Shown here: in pieces, positions 1 to 7,943 of the stretch
How the letters are laid out: every line of letters starts with the position of its first letter
Position numbering within the stretch: the stretch's first letter is position 1
DNA from: Acidobacteriota bacterium
GTDB taxonomy: Bacteria > Acidobacteriota > Vicinamibacteria > Vicinamibacterales > UBA2999
Direction: 5' to 3'
Assembly: GCA_020851565.1 (NCBI GenBank)
Contig: JADZCN010000060.1
Span: 1 to 64,000 of the forward strand
Length of the DNA: 64,000 bases
The notes under the pieces: model-generated
What the model was told of the DNA's origin: nothing
Database searches by the model: none
Seen by the model: only the letters and a program-made list of their open reading frames with translations
Position numbers and translations under genes: made by a program

Positions 1-22
1 GAACGTGGAGGCAGGGAAGTGA

Positions 23-156
23 GGTTCTGGGGTTCTGAGGTTCTGGGGTTCTGAGGTTCTGGGGTTCGGAGGTTCTGAGGTTCTGAAGCTGCCTCGTCAG
101 CGAACTCGAGAACCTCAGAACCTCCGAACCCCAGAACCTCAGAACCTCCGAACCCG
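23..156. repeat. octamer array forming a long perfect inverted repeat
   Basis: The stretch consists of the octamers GGTTCTGA/GGTTCTGG on the left and their complement on the right. Positions 47-84 are the exact reverse complement of 109-146: 38 bp with no mismatch and a 24-nt loop at 85-108. The right arm also contains a direct duplication with a 24-nt period (109-131 and 133-155 are identical). It lies just past the stop of the DUF1552 gene at 166, so a terminator or mRNA 3'-end role is plausible. No gene is visible in 1-165. Confidence 0.9.
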
Positions 157-165
157 CTTTCCGTC

Positions 166-1584
166 CTACGCTCCCGCCGCCGCCGTCGTCACCAACGGCT
201 GGGTCAGCGAGAACTCTCCGGTGCTGTCGCCGAAGCTGTTGACGTCCTCGAGGCCGAGGTTGTGCAGCAGCGTCAGCATGACGTTGGCCATCGGCGTGCC
301 GTCGGCGGCCTTCAAGTGCAGGTTGCCCTTCAGCATGCCGTTGCCGCGGCCGGCCAGGAAGAGCGGGCAGCGGCGGTGGTTGTGGACGTTGGCGTCGGCC
401 ATGGGCGAGCCCCAGAGCACGACGGTCTTGTCGAGCAGGCTCTGCTCGCCGTCCATCGTGGTCTTGAGCTTCTCGAGCAGGTAGGCCGCCTGGCTCACGC
501 GGTACTTGCAGATCTTGTTGAACTCCATGATCCGGTCCTCGCGGTTGCCGTGGTGCGAGGCCGGGTGGAACGGCTGGTCCGATCCGCTCTCGGGGAACAC
601 GCGGTTCTGCGAGTCGCGGCCCGTCTTGAACGAGATGACGCGGGTCATGTTCGTCTGGAAGGCCAGCACCTGCAGGTCGAACATCAGGCGCATGTGCTCC
701 GAGAACGAGTCGGGCACGCCCTTGGGGGCGTCGGGGAGCGCGCGCTCCTCGCCGCTGGCGTTCTGCGCCTCGATGGCCTGGATGCGGCGCTCGATCTCGC
801 GCACGTTGTCCAGGTAGCGGTCCAGGCGCACGCGGTCGCTGGCGCCGAGGTCCTGCCGGACGTTGGCCACTTCGCCCTGGATCCAGTCGAGGATGCTGCG
901 CCGGTTCTCGCGGCGGCTGGCCCGGTCCTTGGCCGACGAGCCGGCGCCGAACAGCATGTCGAACGCCACGCGCGGGTCGCGAATCATCGGCAGCGGCTCG
1001 TTGGGCGACGCCCAGCTGATGGAGTCGGTGTAGGCGCACGAGTAGTTGTAGGTGCAGCCACCGGCCTGATCCAGGTTCTCGATGCAGAACTGCATCGACG
1101 GCAGCGGCGTGTCCTGCCCGAAGCGCTGCGCGTAGAGCTGGTCCATGGAGGTGCCGGCCCAGATGTCGGAGCCCTGCGTCTGCTTGGGGTGGGCCTGGGT
1201 GAGGAACACCGCGCTCGACCGGAAGTGGTCGCCGCCAATCTCCGGCGCCGTGAACGCCTCGGCCATCCGGACGTCGGTGTTGCTGATGATGGTGAGGTAC
1301 TCCCGGTACTGCTCGAGGGTGCTCAGCGGGTTCTCGGGCACGAGCGTGAAGTCGCTGCCCACCTGCTCGGGCGCGTACAGGAACTTGCCGGCCGCCAGGT
1401 TGTTGCAGCCGGCCAGGCCGTGCACCTCTTCGATGCACAGCAGCCGCGTGCGCTCGGCCGCCGGGGCCTTGGCGAAGACGCGGCCCGCGGGCACCATCGC
1501 ATCGAGGAACGGCAGTGCCACGGTGGCCCCCATGCCGCGCAGGAAGGTGCGGCGGGCCATGTGTTTTCCTGTGATGAACGACAT
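166..1584 (-). CDS. DUF1552 family Tat-exported protein
   Basis: 472-aa protein of the DUF1552 family. The start is the ATG at 1584, preceded by GAGGAG about 9 nt upstream. A second ATG at 1560 (MARRTFL) is possible. Residues 10-16 read ARRTFLRG, a twin-arginine signal, followed by a hydrophobic stretch and an Ala-rich cleavage region (GRVFAKA), so export folded through Tat is likely. It follows the DUF1592 gene by 23 bp on the same strand. That pairing is common in Acidobacteria, Planctomycetes and Verrucomicrobia, where the proteins are thought to act in periplasmic redox or polymer breakdown. The biochemical role is not established. Confidence 0.9.
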   Translation of the reverse strand: MSFITGKHMARRTFLRGMGATVALPFLDAMVPAGRVFAKAPAAERTRLLCIEEVHGLAGCNNLAAGKFLYAPEQVGSDFTLVPENPLSTLEQYREYLTIISNTDVRMAEAFTAPEIGGDHFRSSAVFLTQAHPKQTQGSDIWAGTSMDQLYAQRFGQDTPLPSMQFCIENLDQAGGCTYNYSCAYTDSISWASPNEPLPMIRDPRVAFDMLFGAGSSAKDRASRRENRRSILDWIQGEVANVRQDLGASDRVRLDRYLDNVREIERRIQAIEAQNASGEERALPDAPKGVPDSFSEHMRLMFDLQVLAFQTNMTRVISFKTGRDSQNRVFPESGSDQPFHPASHHGNREDRIMEFNKICKYRVSQAAYLLEKLKTTMDGEQSLLDKTVVLWGSPMADANVHNHRRCPLFLAGRGNGMLKGNLHLKAADGTPMANVMLTLLHNLGLEDVNSFGDSTGEFSLTQPLVTTAAAGA

Positions 1585-1607
1585 CGTCTCGATCTCCTCG
1601 TCCGGGG

Positions 1608-4127
1608 TTAGCGGTGGGCGACGGCCGGCGCCGTCTCCGTGGGCAGCACGGGCTCGGCCCGCTTCAGGCGGAACGCGTCGCTCTTCACGACGCCCATGAT
1701 GAACGACGACAGCTTGTAGCCGTCGGCTTCGGCACTCCTCGCGATGGCGCGAATCGTCGGCTGGTCGAAGTACTCGGCGCGGCGGCCGAGCGCATAGGCG
1801 AGCAGGTTCTCGGTGAACGTGCGCACCAGCGGGACCGGCCGCTTCAGCAGCGCCTGCACCAGCTCGCCTGGCGTGTTCACGGGCGTGCCGTCGAAGTAGT
1901 CGCCGCGCGTGTCGAGCGGCATGCCGAACTCGCGCACCCGCCACTGCGCCGTGACGTCGTAGTTGTCGAGCGCCAGACCGATGGGATCCATCATCTGGTG
2001 GCACGCGTTGCACACCGCATTGGCGCGGTGCAGCTCCATCCGCTCGCGCGTCGTCAGGATCTTGCCGTTCCGCGCCCCCGCCGTGTCGTCCAGCGTGGGC
2101 ACGTTGGGCGGCGGCGCCGGCGGCGGCGCGCCGATGAGCACTTCCATCACCCACTTGCCGCGCAGCACCGGCGAGGTGCGGTTGGCCAGCGAGGTCTGCA
2201 CGAGGATCGCCCCCTGCCCCAGCAGGCCGCGGCGCGACTCGTCCGGATACTGCACCTTGCGGAACTCGTTGCCCGCCACACCAGGAATGCCGTAGTGCTG
2301 GGCCAGCCGCTCGTTCACGAACGTGTAGTCCGCGCGGTAGAGATCCAGCAGCGGGCGGTCCTCCTGGACGAGGTGATTGAAGAACATCACCGTCTCGCGC
2401 CGCATGGCGTCGGCGAGGTTCTCGTCGAAGTTCGGGTAGTAGTTCGGGTCCGGGTGGACCTTGTCCACGTCCTGCAGGCGCAGCCACTGCGCGGCAAACC
2501 GCTCGCCCAGCGCCTCGCTCCGCGGGTCGGCGAGCAGCCGGCGCGTCTGTGCCTCGAGCACGCGCAGGTCCGAGAGCTTGCCGGCGGCGGCCACCGACAG
2601 CAGCTCCTTGTCCGGCGGCGTGCCCCAGAGGAAGAACGACAGGCGCGAGGCCAGATCCATGTCGGCCACCCGGATCGTCGTGTTCGGGCGCGCCTCGCGG
2701 TCCCGCTCGATCCGGAAGATGAAGTACGGGCTTGCCAGGATGGCCTCGAGCGACGCCGTGATGCCCGCCTCGAAGCCGCTCTTCGCCGCCTTCTCGTAGA
2801 ACGGCATCAGGCGATCCACTTCGTCCGCAGCCAGCGGGCGACGATAGGCCTCCGCGCCGAGCCGAGCGAGAATCTGCCGCGCGCACGGCCGCTCGTCGGC
2901 CGGGCTCGTCGGCCGGCACGAGAAAATCTTCTGCCGCGCCGGCGTGTCCGACACGCCCGTCGCCCGATACGGCCCGACGACGATGAGGTCGCGGAGGTGC
3001 GGGAGGGTGGTGATGCCGCTGCCGCCCGAGCCGCCGCCCGCGTACGACCAGCCGTGCGGCTTGATGAGATCCTCGTACGGCCCCTCGGTCCGCCGCACGA
3101 ACGCGGCCGACACCTGGTGCTGCCCCGCCTTCACGAAGATGCGCTCGGTGCGCATCGGCGCCTGGCCCCGGCCGTCCGCGCCCGCCACCTGCGCCAGCTC
3201 GTAGTTGAGCAGCGCCACGCGCTCGCCGTCGACGGAGATGTCCACGTCCTCGAGCCGCGCGTTCTCGCCGGCGTTGAACGTCAGCGCGAACTCGTACTCG
3301 GCGTCGGCCGGGAAGATGTGTTTCACGACCATCCCGCCGCGCGTGCCGTAGGGCGCGCCCTCGACGTAGTCCCACGGGTGCTGGGACATGTAGCTGGGGT
3401 TGGTGTAGGTGGTGTCGATGGTGGGCGCCGTGCGATCCCCCACCGCCATGCGGCTGATGGAGGTCGCGGCGTTCAGGTACGCCTCGAGCAGGGTCGGCGA
3501 GAGCGCCTGCGCGTCGGCGATGTTGTCGAAGTTCGCGCTCTTGGTATCGAGCGGCAGCCAGTCGCCCGCGTTCACCTCGAGGGCGAGCATCTCGCGGATC
3601 GCGCGCTCGTACTCGGGCCGGTTCAGCCGCTGGAAGGTCCGTCGGCCGGGATTGGGCGACTTCGAGGCCGCGGTGTCGAGCGTGGTCTCCAGCGCCGCGA
3701 TGAGCGCCGCGTGCGTGGCGGCGTCGGGACGCTGCGCGCCGCGCGGCGGCATCATGCCGGCCTGCAGCTTGACGATCATCTTCTCGGCCACCTCGGCGTG
3801 CTCGACCGCCTTCGCCACGTCGAACGACGCGAGCGACAGGCCGGCCGCAGGGCGCCGATCGTTGTGGCAGCCGGCGCAGTACTTCTTGATGACGCCGTTG
3901 TGATCCTGGGCGGGCGTACCGGCCGACGAGCGCATGGGCGCGGGCAGGCCCGCGCTCGGGGGCGTCTGCGCTGAAGCGCGCGCGGTGGGAGCCGTGGCGG
4001 CCGGGCGAGCCGTGCCGGATTGTGCAGCCTGCGCGGACACAGGGAAGCGCTCGGCCAGTGCGGCACTGACCACCAACCCAAGGCACGCGACACCGGTGCC
4101 GAGAACTGCCTTCGTACCACGCCTCAT
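1608..4127 (-). CDS. DUF1592/DUF1588/DUF1585-type exported cytochrome-like protein
   Basis: 839-aa multi-domain protein of the DUF1587/DUF1592/DUF1588/DUF1585 architecture. The start MRRGTKAVLG at 4127 has GGTGGAG upstream and opens a Sec signal. An in-frame ATG 40 codons earlier lacks a signal and was not chosen. A c-type heme motif CAGCH lies at residues 84-88, and a second CxxCH (CNACHQMMDP) near residue 715 is the DUF1588 signature. The middle contains a beta-rich carbohydrate-binding-like segment. The C-terminal part (TENLLAYALGRR) matches DUF1585. It is the first gene of the pair with DUF1552. Likely a periplasmic heme protein; its substrate is unknown. Confidence 0.9.
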   Translation of the reverse strand: MRRGTKAVLGTGVACLGLVVSAALAERFPVSAQAAQSGTARPAATAPTARASAQTPPSAGLPAPMRSSAGTPAQDHNGVIKKYCAGCHNDRRPAAGLSLASFDVAKAVEHAEVAEKMIVKLQAGMMPPRGAQRPDAATHAALIAALETTLDTAASKSPNPGRRTFQRLNRPEYERAIREMLALEVNAGDWLPLDTKSANFDNIADAQALSPTLLEAYLNAATSISRMAVGDRTAPTIDTTYTNPSYMSQHPWDYVEGAPYGTRGGMVVKHIFPADAEYEFALTFNAGENARLEDVDISVDGERVALLNYELAQVAGADGRGQAPMRTERIFVKAGQHQVSAAFVRRTEGPYEDLIKPHGWSYAGGGSGGSGITTLPHLRDLIVVGPYRATGVSDTPARQKIFSCRPTSPADERPCARQILARLGAEAYRRPLAADEVDRLMPFYEKAAKSGFEAGITASLEAILASPYFIFRIERDREARPNTTIRVADMDLASRLSFFLWGTPPDKELLSVAAAGKLSDLRVLEAQTRRLLADPRSEALGERFAAQWLRLQDVDKVHPDPNYYPNFDENLADAMRRETVMFFNHLVQEDRPLLDLYRADYTFVNERLAQHYGIPGVAGNEFRKVQYPDESRRGLLGQGAILVQTSLANRTSPVLRGKWVMEVLIGAPPPAPPPNVPTLDDTAGARNGKILTTRERMELHRANAVCNACHQMMDPIGLALDNYDVTAQWRVREFGMPLDTRGDYFDGTPVNTPGELVQALLKRPVPLVRTFTENLLAYALGRRAEYFDQPTIRAIARSAEADGYKLSSFIMGVVKSDAFRLKRAEPVLPTETAPAVAHR

Positions 4128-4181
4128 GTCGGCTCCACCCTCGGGATAAGGCTCTACCGTCCCCGCAATCTGCGCCAGGCG

Positions 4182-4187
4182 ATTATA
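4182..4187 (-). promoter_or_regulatory. TATAAT -10 box for the DUF1592 gene
   Basis: On the minus strand this reads TATAAT, a perfect -10 hexamer, about 55 nt upstream of the DUF1592 start at 4127. No good -35 box is visible. The rest of 4128-4320 holds no gene. Confidence 0.5.
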
Positions 4188-4269
4188 CGCTCGTCCCGGC
4201 GAGATTGAGGCCGGTCCCGTCCTCGGAACGACGTCAGAAGTCGTCAAAAATCGTCTCTGAACGTCTCTG

Positions 4270-4297
4270 GGGGCTTGGGGCTTGGGGCTTGGGGCTT
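4270..4297 (+). repeat. GGGGCTT x4, G-quadruplex-type array
   Basis: Four exact heptamers GGGGCTT follow one another, flanked by further G runs (a fifth G tract at 4298-4300 and GGGGG at 4302-4306). Four-G tracts separated by CTT loops are a strong G-quadruplex pattern on the plus strand. The array sits between the stop of the 4321-5604 gene and the promoter of the DUF1592 gene. Confidence 0.85.
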
Positions 4298-4320
4298 GGG
4301 AGGGGGCGCGGACGAGGCGG

Positions 4321-5604
4321 CTACTCGCGCAGGCGGCGCAAGGTGAGGCGGAAGGCGCGGTAGCCCGCCTCTGGGTCGTAGACGATGACGGGCATGAGGC
4401 GGCCGCGGATCTTGTGGGGGTTGGTCCGGGCGTAGGCCATCAGGGTGGTCGCCAGGGTCTCGCGCGAGCGGTGGCTCGGCTCGTCCATCGGGGCGGAGGT
4501 CAGCAGCTCGCTCAGCGACACGGCCCACGGCGCGCTCCAGAGCAGCGTGTCCACCACCTGGCCCTTCACCACGTTGTGCGAGAAGTTGAAGAAGAACGAG
4601 AGCGGCGAGTAGGCCTCGGCCGTGGGACGGAAGGCCTCGAACTCCGCCAGCAGGTCGGATTGGTACTGGAGGAAGTGATCCCGGAAGCGGCGGCGCTCCG
4701 CTTCGTGGGCCGCCAGCGACTGCGGGCCCGCCCCGACGAAGGCCCGGGCGTCGCCCGAGAGGCCGTTCAGCATCGACTCGACCACATCGCGCCGCGCCAG
4801 GACCGCGTGGCCTCCCTCGCGGATGCGGTGGTACTCGTCCATCAGCGTCGCCACGGCGAAGCAGAGCCAGGGGTAGTCCGCCACGTTGTCGTTCCGCATC
4901 AGCGAGGTGTCGCGGCCATAGGTGGCCTCGAAGCCGAAACGGAGGTGGCAGCCCATGCTCGCCCCGTGCCCGAGCGCGATGTTGGCGCGGTGACGGTGAT
5001 TGAGCCCGCGCGTGCGGTCGAGCAGCAGGTCGTAGCCGTGCTCCTCTCGCTCGTAGTGTGCCGTCGCGATGAGCAGCAGCGTCTCCGCGTCGGCGCAGAA
5101 CCGCTGGCCGCTCCCCCGCGGCCCCTGCAGCAGGGTGAGCAGATCGCCCACGCGATCCAAGTGCTCGTCCGCGTCGCCCTCGTCCCAGGCGCGCAGCGTC
5201 ATGAGCGAGAGAACGTGCATGAAGTAGTAGTCGATGAGGACGGCCGGCACGACGGGGTCGAACCGGTCGCCGCCCCGCTGATCGATCAGGTAGTTGAGGA
5301 CGTCCACCGGGATGGTGTCGGGGTTGACGTGATCCGCCACGCCGTCCCAGTCGTGCAGGGCGTGGAAGCCCTCGGCGCGGGTCAGCCGGTCGAAGTCGCG
5401 GACGGGCCGCGCCAGGTCGAGCGCGGCGTCGCCGAACTTCCAGACGTCGGTGCGAAGCGCCACGCGCAGCCGAACCAGTGCCGCCTCCACCGTGGGCGAC
5501 GTGGACAGCTCGCGGACGACATCCTGGCGGAAGGGCCCCGCCAGGGCCTGTTCGAGGGCAGCGCAGACCTCGGCGAACGGAGCGGCCACGGAAGGGCGGG
5601 ACAT
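4321..5604 (-). CDS. conserved hypothetical protein
   Basis: 427-aa soluble protein with no signal peptide or membrane segment; the family is not recognised. It has many aromatic, His and Asp residues (for example LHDWDGVADHVN, IDYYFMHVL, LSFFFNFSHNVVKG), typical of an alpha-helical globular protein. The start ATG at 5604 was chosen because TACAAT ends 7 nt before it with no Shine-Dalgarno, as at several other genes here. An ATG at 5613 overlaps that box, and the longer open frame to 5718 runs into repeat DNA. It stands alone between two spacers made of tandem words. Coding bias and length make it a real gene; no function can be given. Confidence 0.75.
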   Translation of the reverse strand: MSRPSVAAPFAEVCAALEQALAGPFRQDVVRELSTSPTVEAALVRLRVALRTDVWKFGDAALDLARPVRDFDRLTRAEGFHALHDWDGVADHVNPDTIPVDVLNYLIDQRGGDRFDPVVPAVLIDYYFMHVLSLMTLRAWDEGDADEHLDRVGDLLTLLQGPRGSGQRFCADAETLLLIATAHYEREEHGYDLLLDRTRGLNHRHRANIALGHGASMGCHLRFGFEATYGRDTSLMRNDNVADYPWLCFAVATLMDEYHRIREGGHAVLARRDVVESMLNGLSGDARAFVGAGPQSLAAHEAERRRFRDHFLQYQSDLLAEFEAFRPTAEAYSPLSFFFNFSHNVVKGQVVDTLLWSAPWAVSLSELLTSAPMDEPSHRSRETLATTLMAYARTNPHKIRGRLMPVIVYDPEAGYRAFRLTLRRLRE

Positions 5605-5611
5605 CGGGAGC

Positions 5612-5617
5612 ATTGTA
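5612..5617 (-). promoter_or_regulatory. TACAAT box, likely leaderless promoter
   Basis: The minus strand reads TACAAT, then 7 nt, then the ATG at 5604. With transcription starting 6-7 nt after the box, the mRNA would begin at or next to the start codon. Confidence 0.5.
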
Positions 5618-5624
5618 AGGGGGA

Positions 5625-5664
5625 GGGGTGCAGGGGTGCAGGGGCGCACAGGTGCAGGGGGGCA
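5625..5664 (+). repeat. GGGGTGCA octamer array
   Basis: Five octamers in phase, two exact GGGGTGCA and three variants. The same word returns inverted at 5841-5921 and directly at 16453-16499. It begins close to the promoter of the 4321-5604 gene. Confidence 0.8.
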
Positions 5665-5840
5665 CAAGGCGCAAGGGGCAGGCCGGAGCCTCGATTCCCA
5701 GCGTGAGCGTCCAGGCATGACCGCCGCGGGGATGAAGAGGCGCCGTTCAGCACACCCGCCCGCTACTGACGCTCAGCCACAATGCTCGACCGCCCGCCTC
5801 CCGGCACGTCTGCCCGCCCCGCCGTTGCGCCGCGGCCCCC

Positions 5841-5921
5841 TGCACCGATGCACCCTGCACTGGTGCACCTGATGCACCCGATGCACCCGATGCACCCGAT
5901 GCACCCCTGCACCTTGCACCC
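5841..5921 (+). repeat. TGCACCCGA array, inverse of GGGGTGCA
   Basis: About ten tandem TGCACC-based units of 7-9 nt; the core is three exact GATGCACCC-type units. It is the complement of the word at 5625-5664, so the two arrays form an inverted pair around about 180 bp of otherwise featureless DNA. The whole gap 5605-5965 holds these repeats and nothing else I can support. A frame rich in MHP repeats on the plus strand is just translated repeat. Confidence 0.8.
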
Positions 5922-5965
5922 GCCCCCGCACACCCGTGCCCCCTCGGCGCCGGTGCACCAAGTGC

Positions 5966-6397
5966 CTACTTGGCCTGCATCCCCGCGAGGTACTCCACGA
6001 GCGCGTCGATGCGGTCCCTCACGGCCTGCGGGCCCGCGTCGGAGGATCGTTCGAACGCATCGCCCCACACCGGCATGTCGCCGCCGCCGTGGCCCTTGAC
6101 GCCCTCGCGGCCGTCGATGATCTTCGCCACCATCTCACGCGGGTAGGTGCCGCCGTTGTTCTTCGCCAGCAGCGTGAGATCGGCCGGGCGCCGCTTCAGC
6201 GAGTCGGCCAGCGGACCGGTGCCCTTGCCGTCGGCACCGTGACAGACGACACAGTAGGTGGAAAACAGGCCCGAGCCCGCCGGGATGGACTTGGTGGTGC
6301 CGGCTGGCTGCTGTGAGGCCGAAACGGGGACGACCCATGGAAGGGTGATGGCCGCTACCGCAAGCGCGGTAAGGGTCCAGAAAAGCCGGCGTGGCAT
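5966..6397 (-). CDS. class I c-type cytochrome
   Basis: 143-aa exported monoheme cytochrome c. The N-terminus (MPRRLFWTLTALAVAAITLP) is a signal peptide with cleavage near ASQQ. The heme site is CVVCH, with Cys49, Cys52 and His53. Met108 in GGGDMPVWG is the likely sixth ligand, and GADGKGTGPLA is typical of mono-heme cytochromes of the cytochrome_CBB3/C type. The start is supported by GGAGG 8 nt upstream. It is a periplasmic electron carrier, and the partner is not adjacent: flanking genes are unrelated and spacers on both sides are repeat-rich. Confidence 0.93.
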   Translation of the reverse strand: MPRRLFWTLTALAVAAITLPWVVPVSASQQPAGTTKSIPAGSGLFSTYCVVCHGADGKGTGPLADSLKRRPADLTLLAKNNGGTYPREMVAKIIDGREGVKGHGGGDMPVWGDAFERSSDAGPQAVRDRIDALVEYLAGMQAK

Positions 6398-6568
6398 GAC
6401 GTAACCTCCAGACGAGTCGGCATGTCACCCGGGGCAGCGGCCCCGGCGGGGACGACTCGGTGCTCAGTGTAAAGGCAAATCAGGTGCCACGCATGAATCC
6501 GCCGCAAATCAGCGCCGGCCGGCGCCACGCCTCCGGCGGCGCCGGTTTCCCGGCAACGCCGAGGGGAG

Positions 6569-6663
6569 GCAGATGAACGCAGGGGCCGCAGATGAACGCA
6601 GAGGCCACAGATGAGCGCAGAGGCCGCAGATGGCCGCAGAGGCCGCAGATGGCCGCAGATGTC
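6569..6663 (+). repeat. five tandem 19-nt units
   Basis: Five consecutive 19-mers of consensus GCAGATGAACGCAGAGGCC at 6569, 6588, 6607, 6626 and 6645. They differ by a few substitutions and there is no spacer between them. The array fills the region just past the stop of the PPC-domain gene at 6688. Similar CAGATGAACGCAGAT-type words occur in several soil phyla (from memory). Confidence 0.92.
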
Positions 6664-6687
6664 GCGGCCCCTGCGGCACCTGGCCTC

Positions 6688-7455
6688 CTACTGGATCAGG
6701 CTCGACGACACGCGATACTTCGACGGGCTGCCGGACTGGTTGATGACCTTGATGTGCACCATCTGCCCGGCCGTGACGTTGATAGTCACCGACTCGTTGG
6801 ACGAGTTGCCCTGCATGTCCTGATCCGAGCGATCCACGGCCTCCGCGAAGTTGCGATCCGCGAACACCTCGAGCACGAGGTCGGCTTCGGTGCCCCCCTG
6901 CGGCCGGATGATGATGGCGAGTGCCCCGGCGGCGTTGGCCTTGAAGGAGAACCAGTCCCAGTTGTCGCCCGACTCAGGGTCCAGCGTGTCGTCGTGCGGC
7001 TTGCCCACCTGCAGCGCGCGTGCCTGGGCCGGCCGCCGGTCCGGATCCGCAGGCCGTGCAAACGGTGGAAACGCCAGGAACGCGCCTGCGATCTGGAAGG
7101 TGCTCGCATCGCCACCCTGCACGCGGACCCGCAGCTTGTAGGTCCCGGCCTCCCCGATGGTCGTCGAGAGCAGCTCGGTCCCCGACGATCCGTTCATGTC
7201 ACGATCCGTGGTGCCGTCCGGGACCGTCTGGCCGTCCTCGTCCACGAGCTGCAGCACGAGGTCGCCGCTGCCCTGCACCGCCGCCGACAGCACGCCGGCG
7301 GACTTGGCCACGAAGGTGTATTCCGCCGGGGCATCGTCGGAGGCCTTGCCCTGCACGGGCGCGCCCATCGGCAGGGCCGTCTGGGCGAAGGCGGGCCCGG
7401 CCATCAGGGCCAGGGCAGTGGCGGGAAGGAGCAGACGCGGAAAAACGGACATCAT
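6688..7455 (-). CDS. exported PPC-domain (pre-peptidase C-terminal) protein
   Basis: 255-aa secreted protein. The ATG at 7455 has AGGAG 8 nt upstream and opens a signal peptide ending in GPAFAQ. Two similar beta-sandwich modules follow. The first contains FVAKSAGVLSAAV, LQLVDEDGQTV and TYKLRVR; the second contains FSFKANAAGALAI, LVLEVFADRN and VHIKVIN. Each resembles the PPC domain that caps secreted peptidases and binds matrix or Ca2+. There is no catalytic domain, so it is probably a binding or adhesion protein. It stands as its own unit after the HExxH gene, 64 bp away. Confidence 0.8.
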   Translation of the reverse strand: MMSVFPRLLLPATALALMAGPAFAQTALPMGAPVQGKASDDAPAEYTFVAKSAGVLSAAVQGSGDLVLQLVDEDGQTVPDGTTDRDMNGSSGTELLSTTIGEAGTYKLRVRVQGGDASTFQIAGAFLAFPPFARPADPDRRPAQARALQVGKPHDDTLDPESGDNWDWFSFKANAAGALAIIIRPQGGTEADLVLEVFADRNFAEAVDRSDQDMQGNSSNESVTINVTAGQMVHIKVINQSGSPSKYRVSSSLIQ

Positions 7456-7519
7456 GAGCACTCTCCTGAATCGGGGGTATCGGCAGAAGACTATAGCTGG
7501 TGCAGTTGCCGCCTTTGGA

Positions 7520-7939
7520 TCAAATCGGCGGGCGCCGCGAAACGTCGCGCAGCGGCGTGCGGGATTCGGCAGCCATCGCCTCCCGCTCGAAGACGTTGTC
7601 GTAGTAGAAGTGGCCGCCGCGCATCGCCGCCCAGGCACTGGCCGCAACATAAGCCGGCACGAACAGGGGCCCCCATCGCTCGTACTGCCGAACGTGGACG
7701 CGCTCGTGCGCCCGGGTGTGTGCGAGCGCCTGCGCGTCGCGGCCGAGTACGACGTGGCCGAGCGTGATCGCCGTGGCGCCGCCGCGGAGCGGCACGAGGT
7801 GGGTGAGGGCCCACCTGACCATGGGGCCGCTCGCCTCGATCACCCCGCCCACCACCCTGACGCGCCCGCGGCGGAGCGCCATCAGGACCAGCGCCAGACC
7901 GAGGAGCGTCGTCGGCGACGCCCAGAGATAGCGCACCAC
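7520..7939 (-). CDS. small membrane protein with HExxH motif
   Basis: 139-aa protein starting at GTG 7939, only 4 bp after the stop of the DadA-like gene, so the two are co-transcribed. An N-terminal hydrophobic helix (TTLLGLALVLMAL) is followed by a soluble part with HERVH at residues 78-82, a zincin-type HExxH. Gln85 and a downstream YYDNVFERE (118-120) could supply a further ligand. The protein is far shorter than M48 peptidases and most resembles small uncharacterised HExxH membrane proteins. Whether it is an active protease cannot be told from sequence. Confidence 0.75.
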   Translation of the reverse strand: MVRYLWASPTTLLGLALVLMALRRGRVRVVGGVIEASGPMVRWALTHLVPLRGGATAITLGHVVLGRDAQALAHTRAHERVHVRQYERWGPLFVPAYVAASAWAAMRGGHFYYDNVFEREAMAAESRTPLRDVSRRPPI

Positions 7940-7943
7940 GGGC

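Noticed and set aside
1614..3974. 786-aa open frame on the plus strand opposite the DUF1592 gene
   Set aside because: Low-complexity Arg/Val/His-rich product caused by high GC on the opposite strand. The minus frame has clear domains, a signal peptide and heme motifs.
5782..6099. Plus-strand frame rich in MHP repeats
   Set aside because: It is the translated TGCACCCGA array running into the antisense of the cytochrome gene.
6569..6663. Possible CRISPR array
   Set aside because: The 19-nt units are directly joined with no unique spacers, and no cas genes are near.
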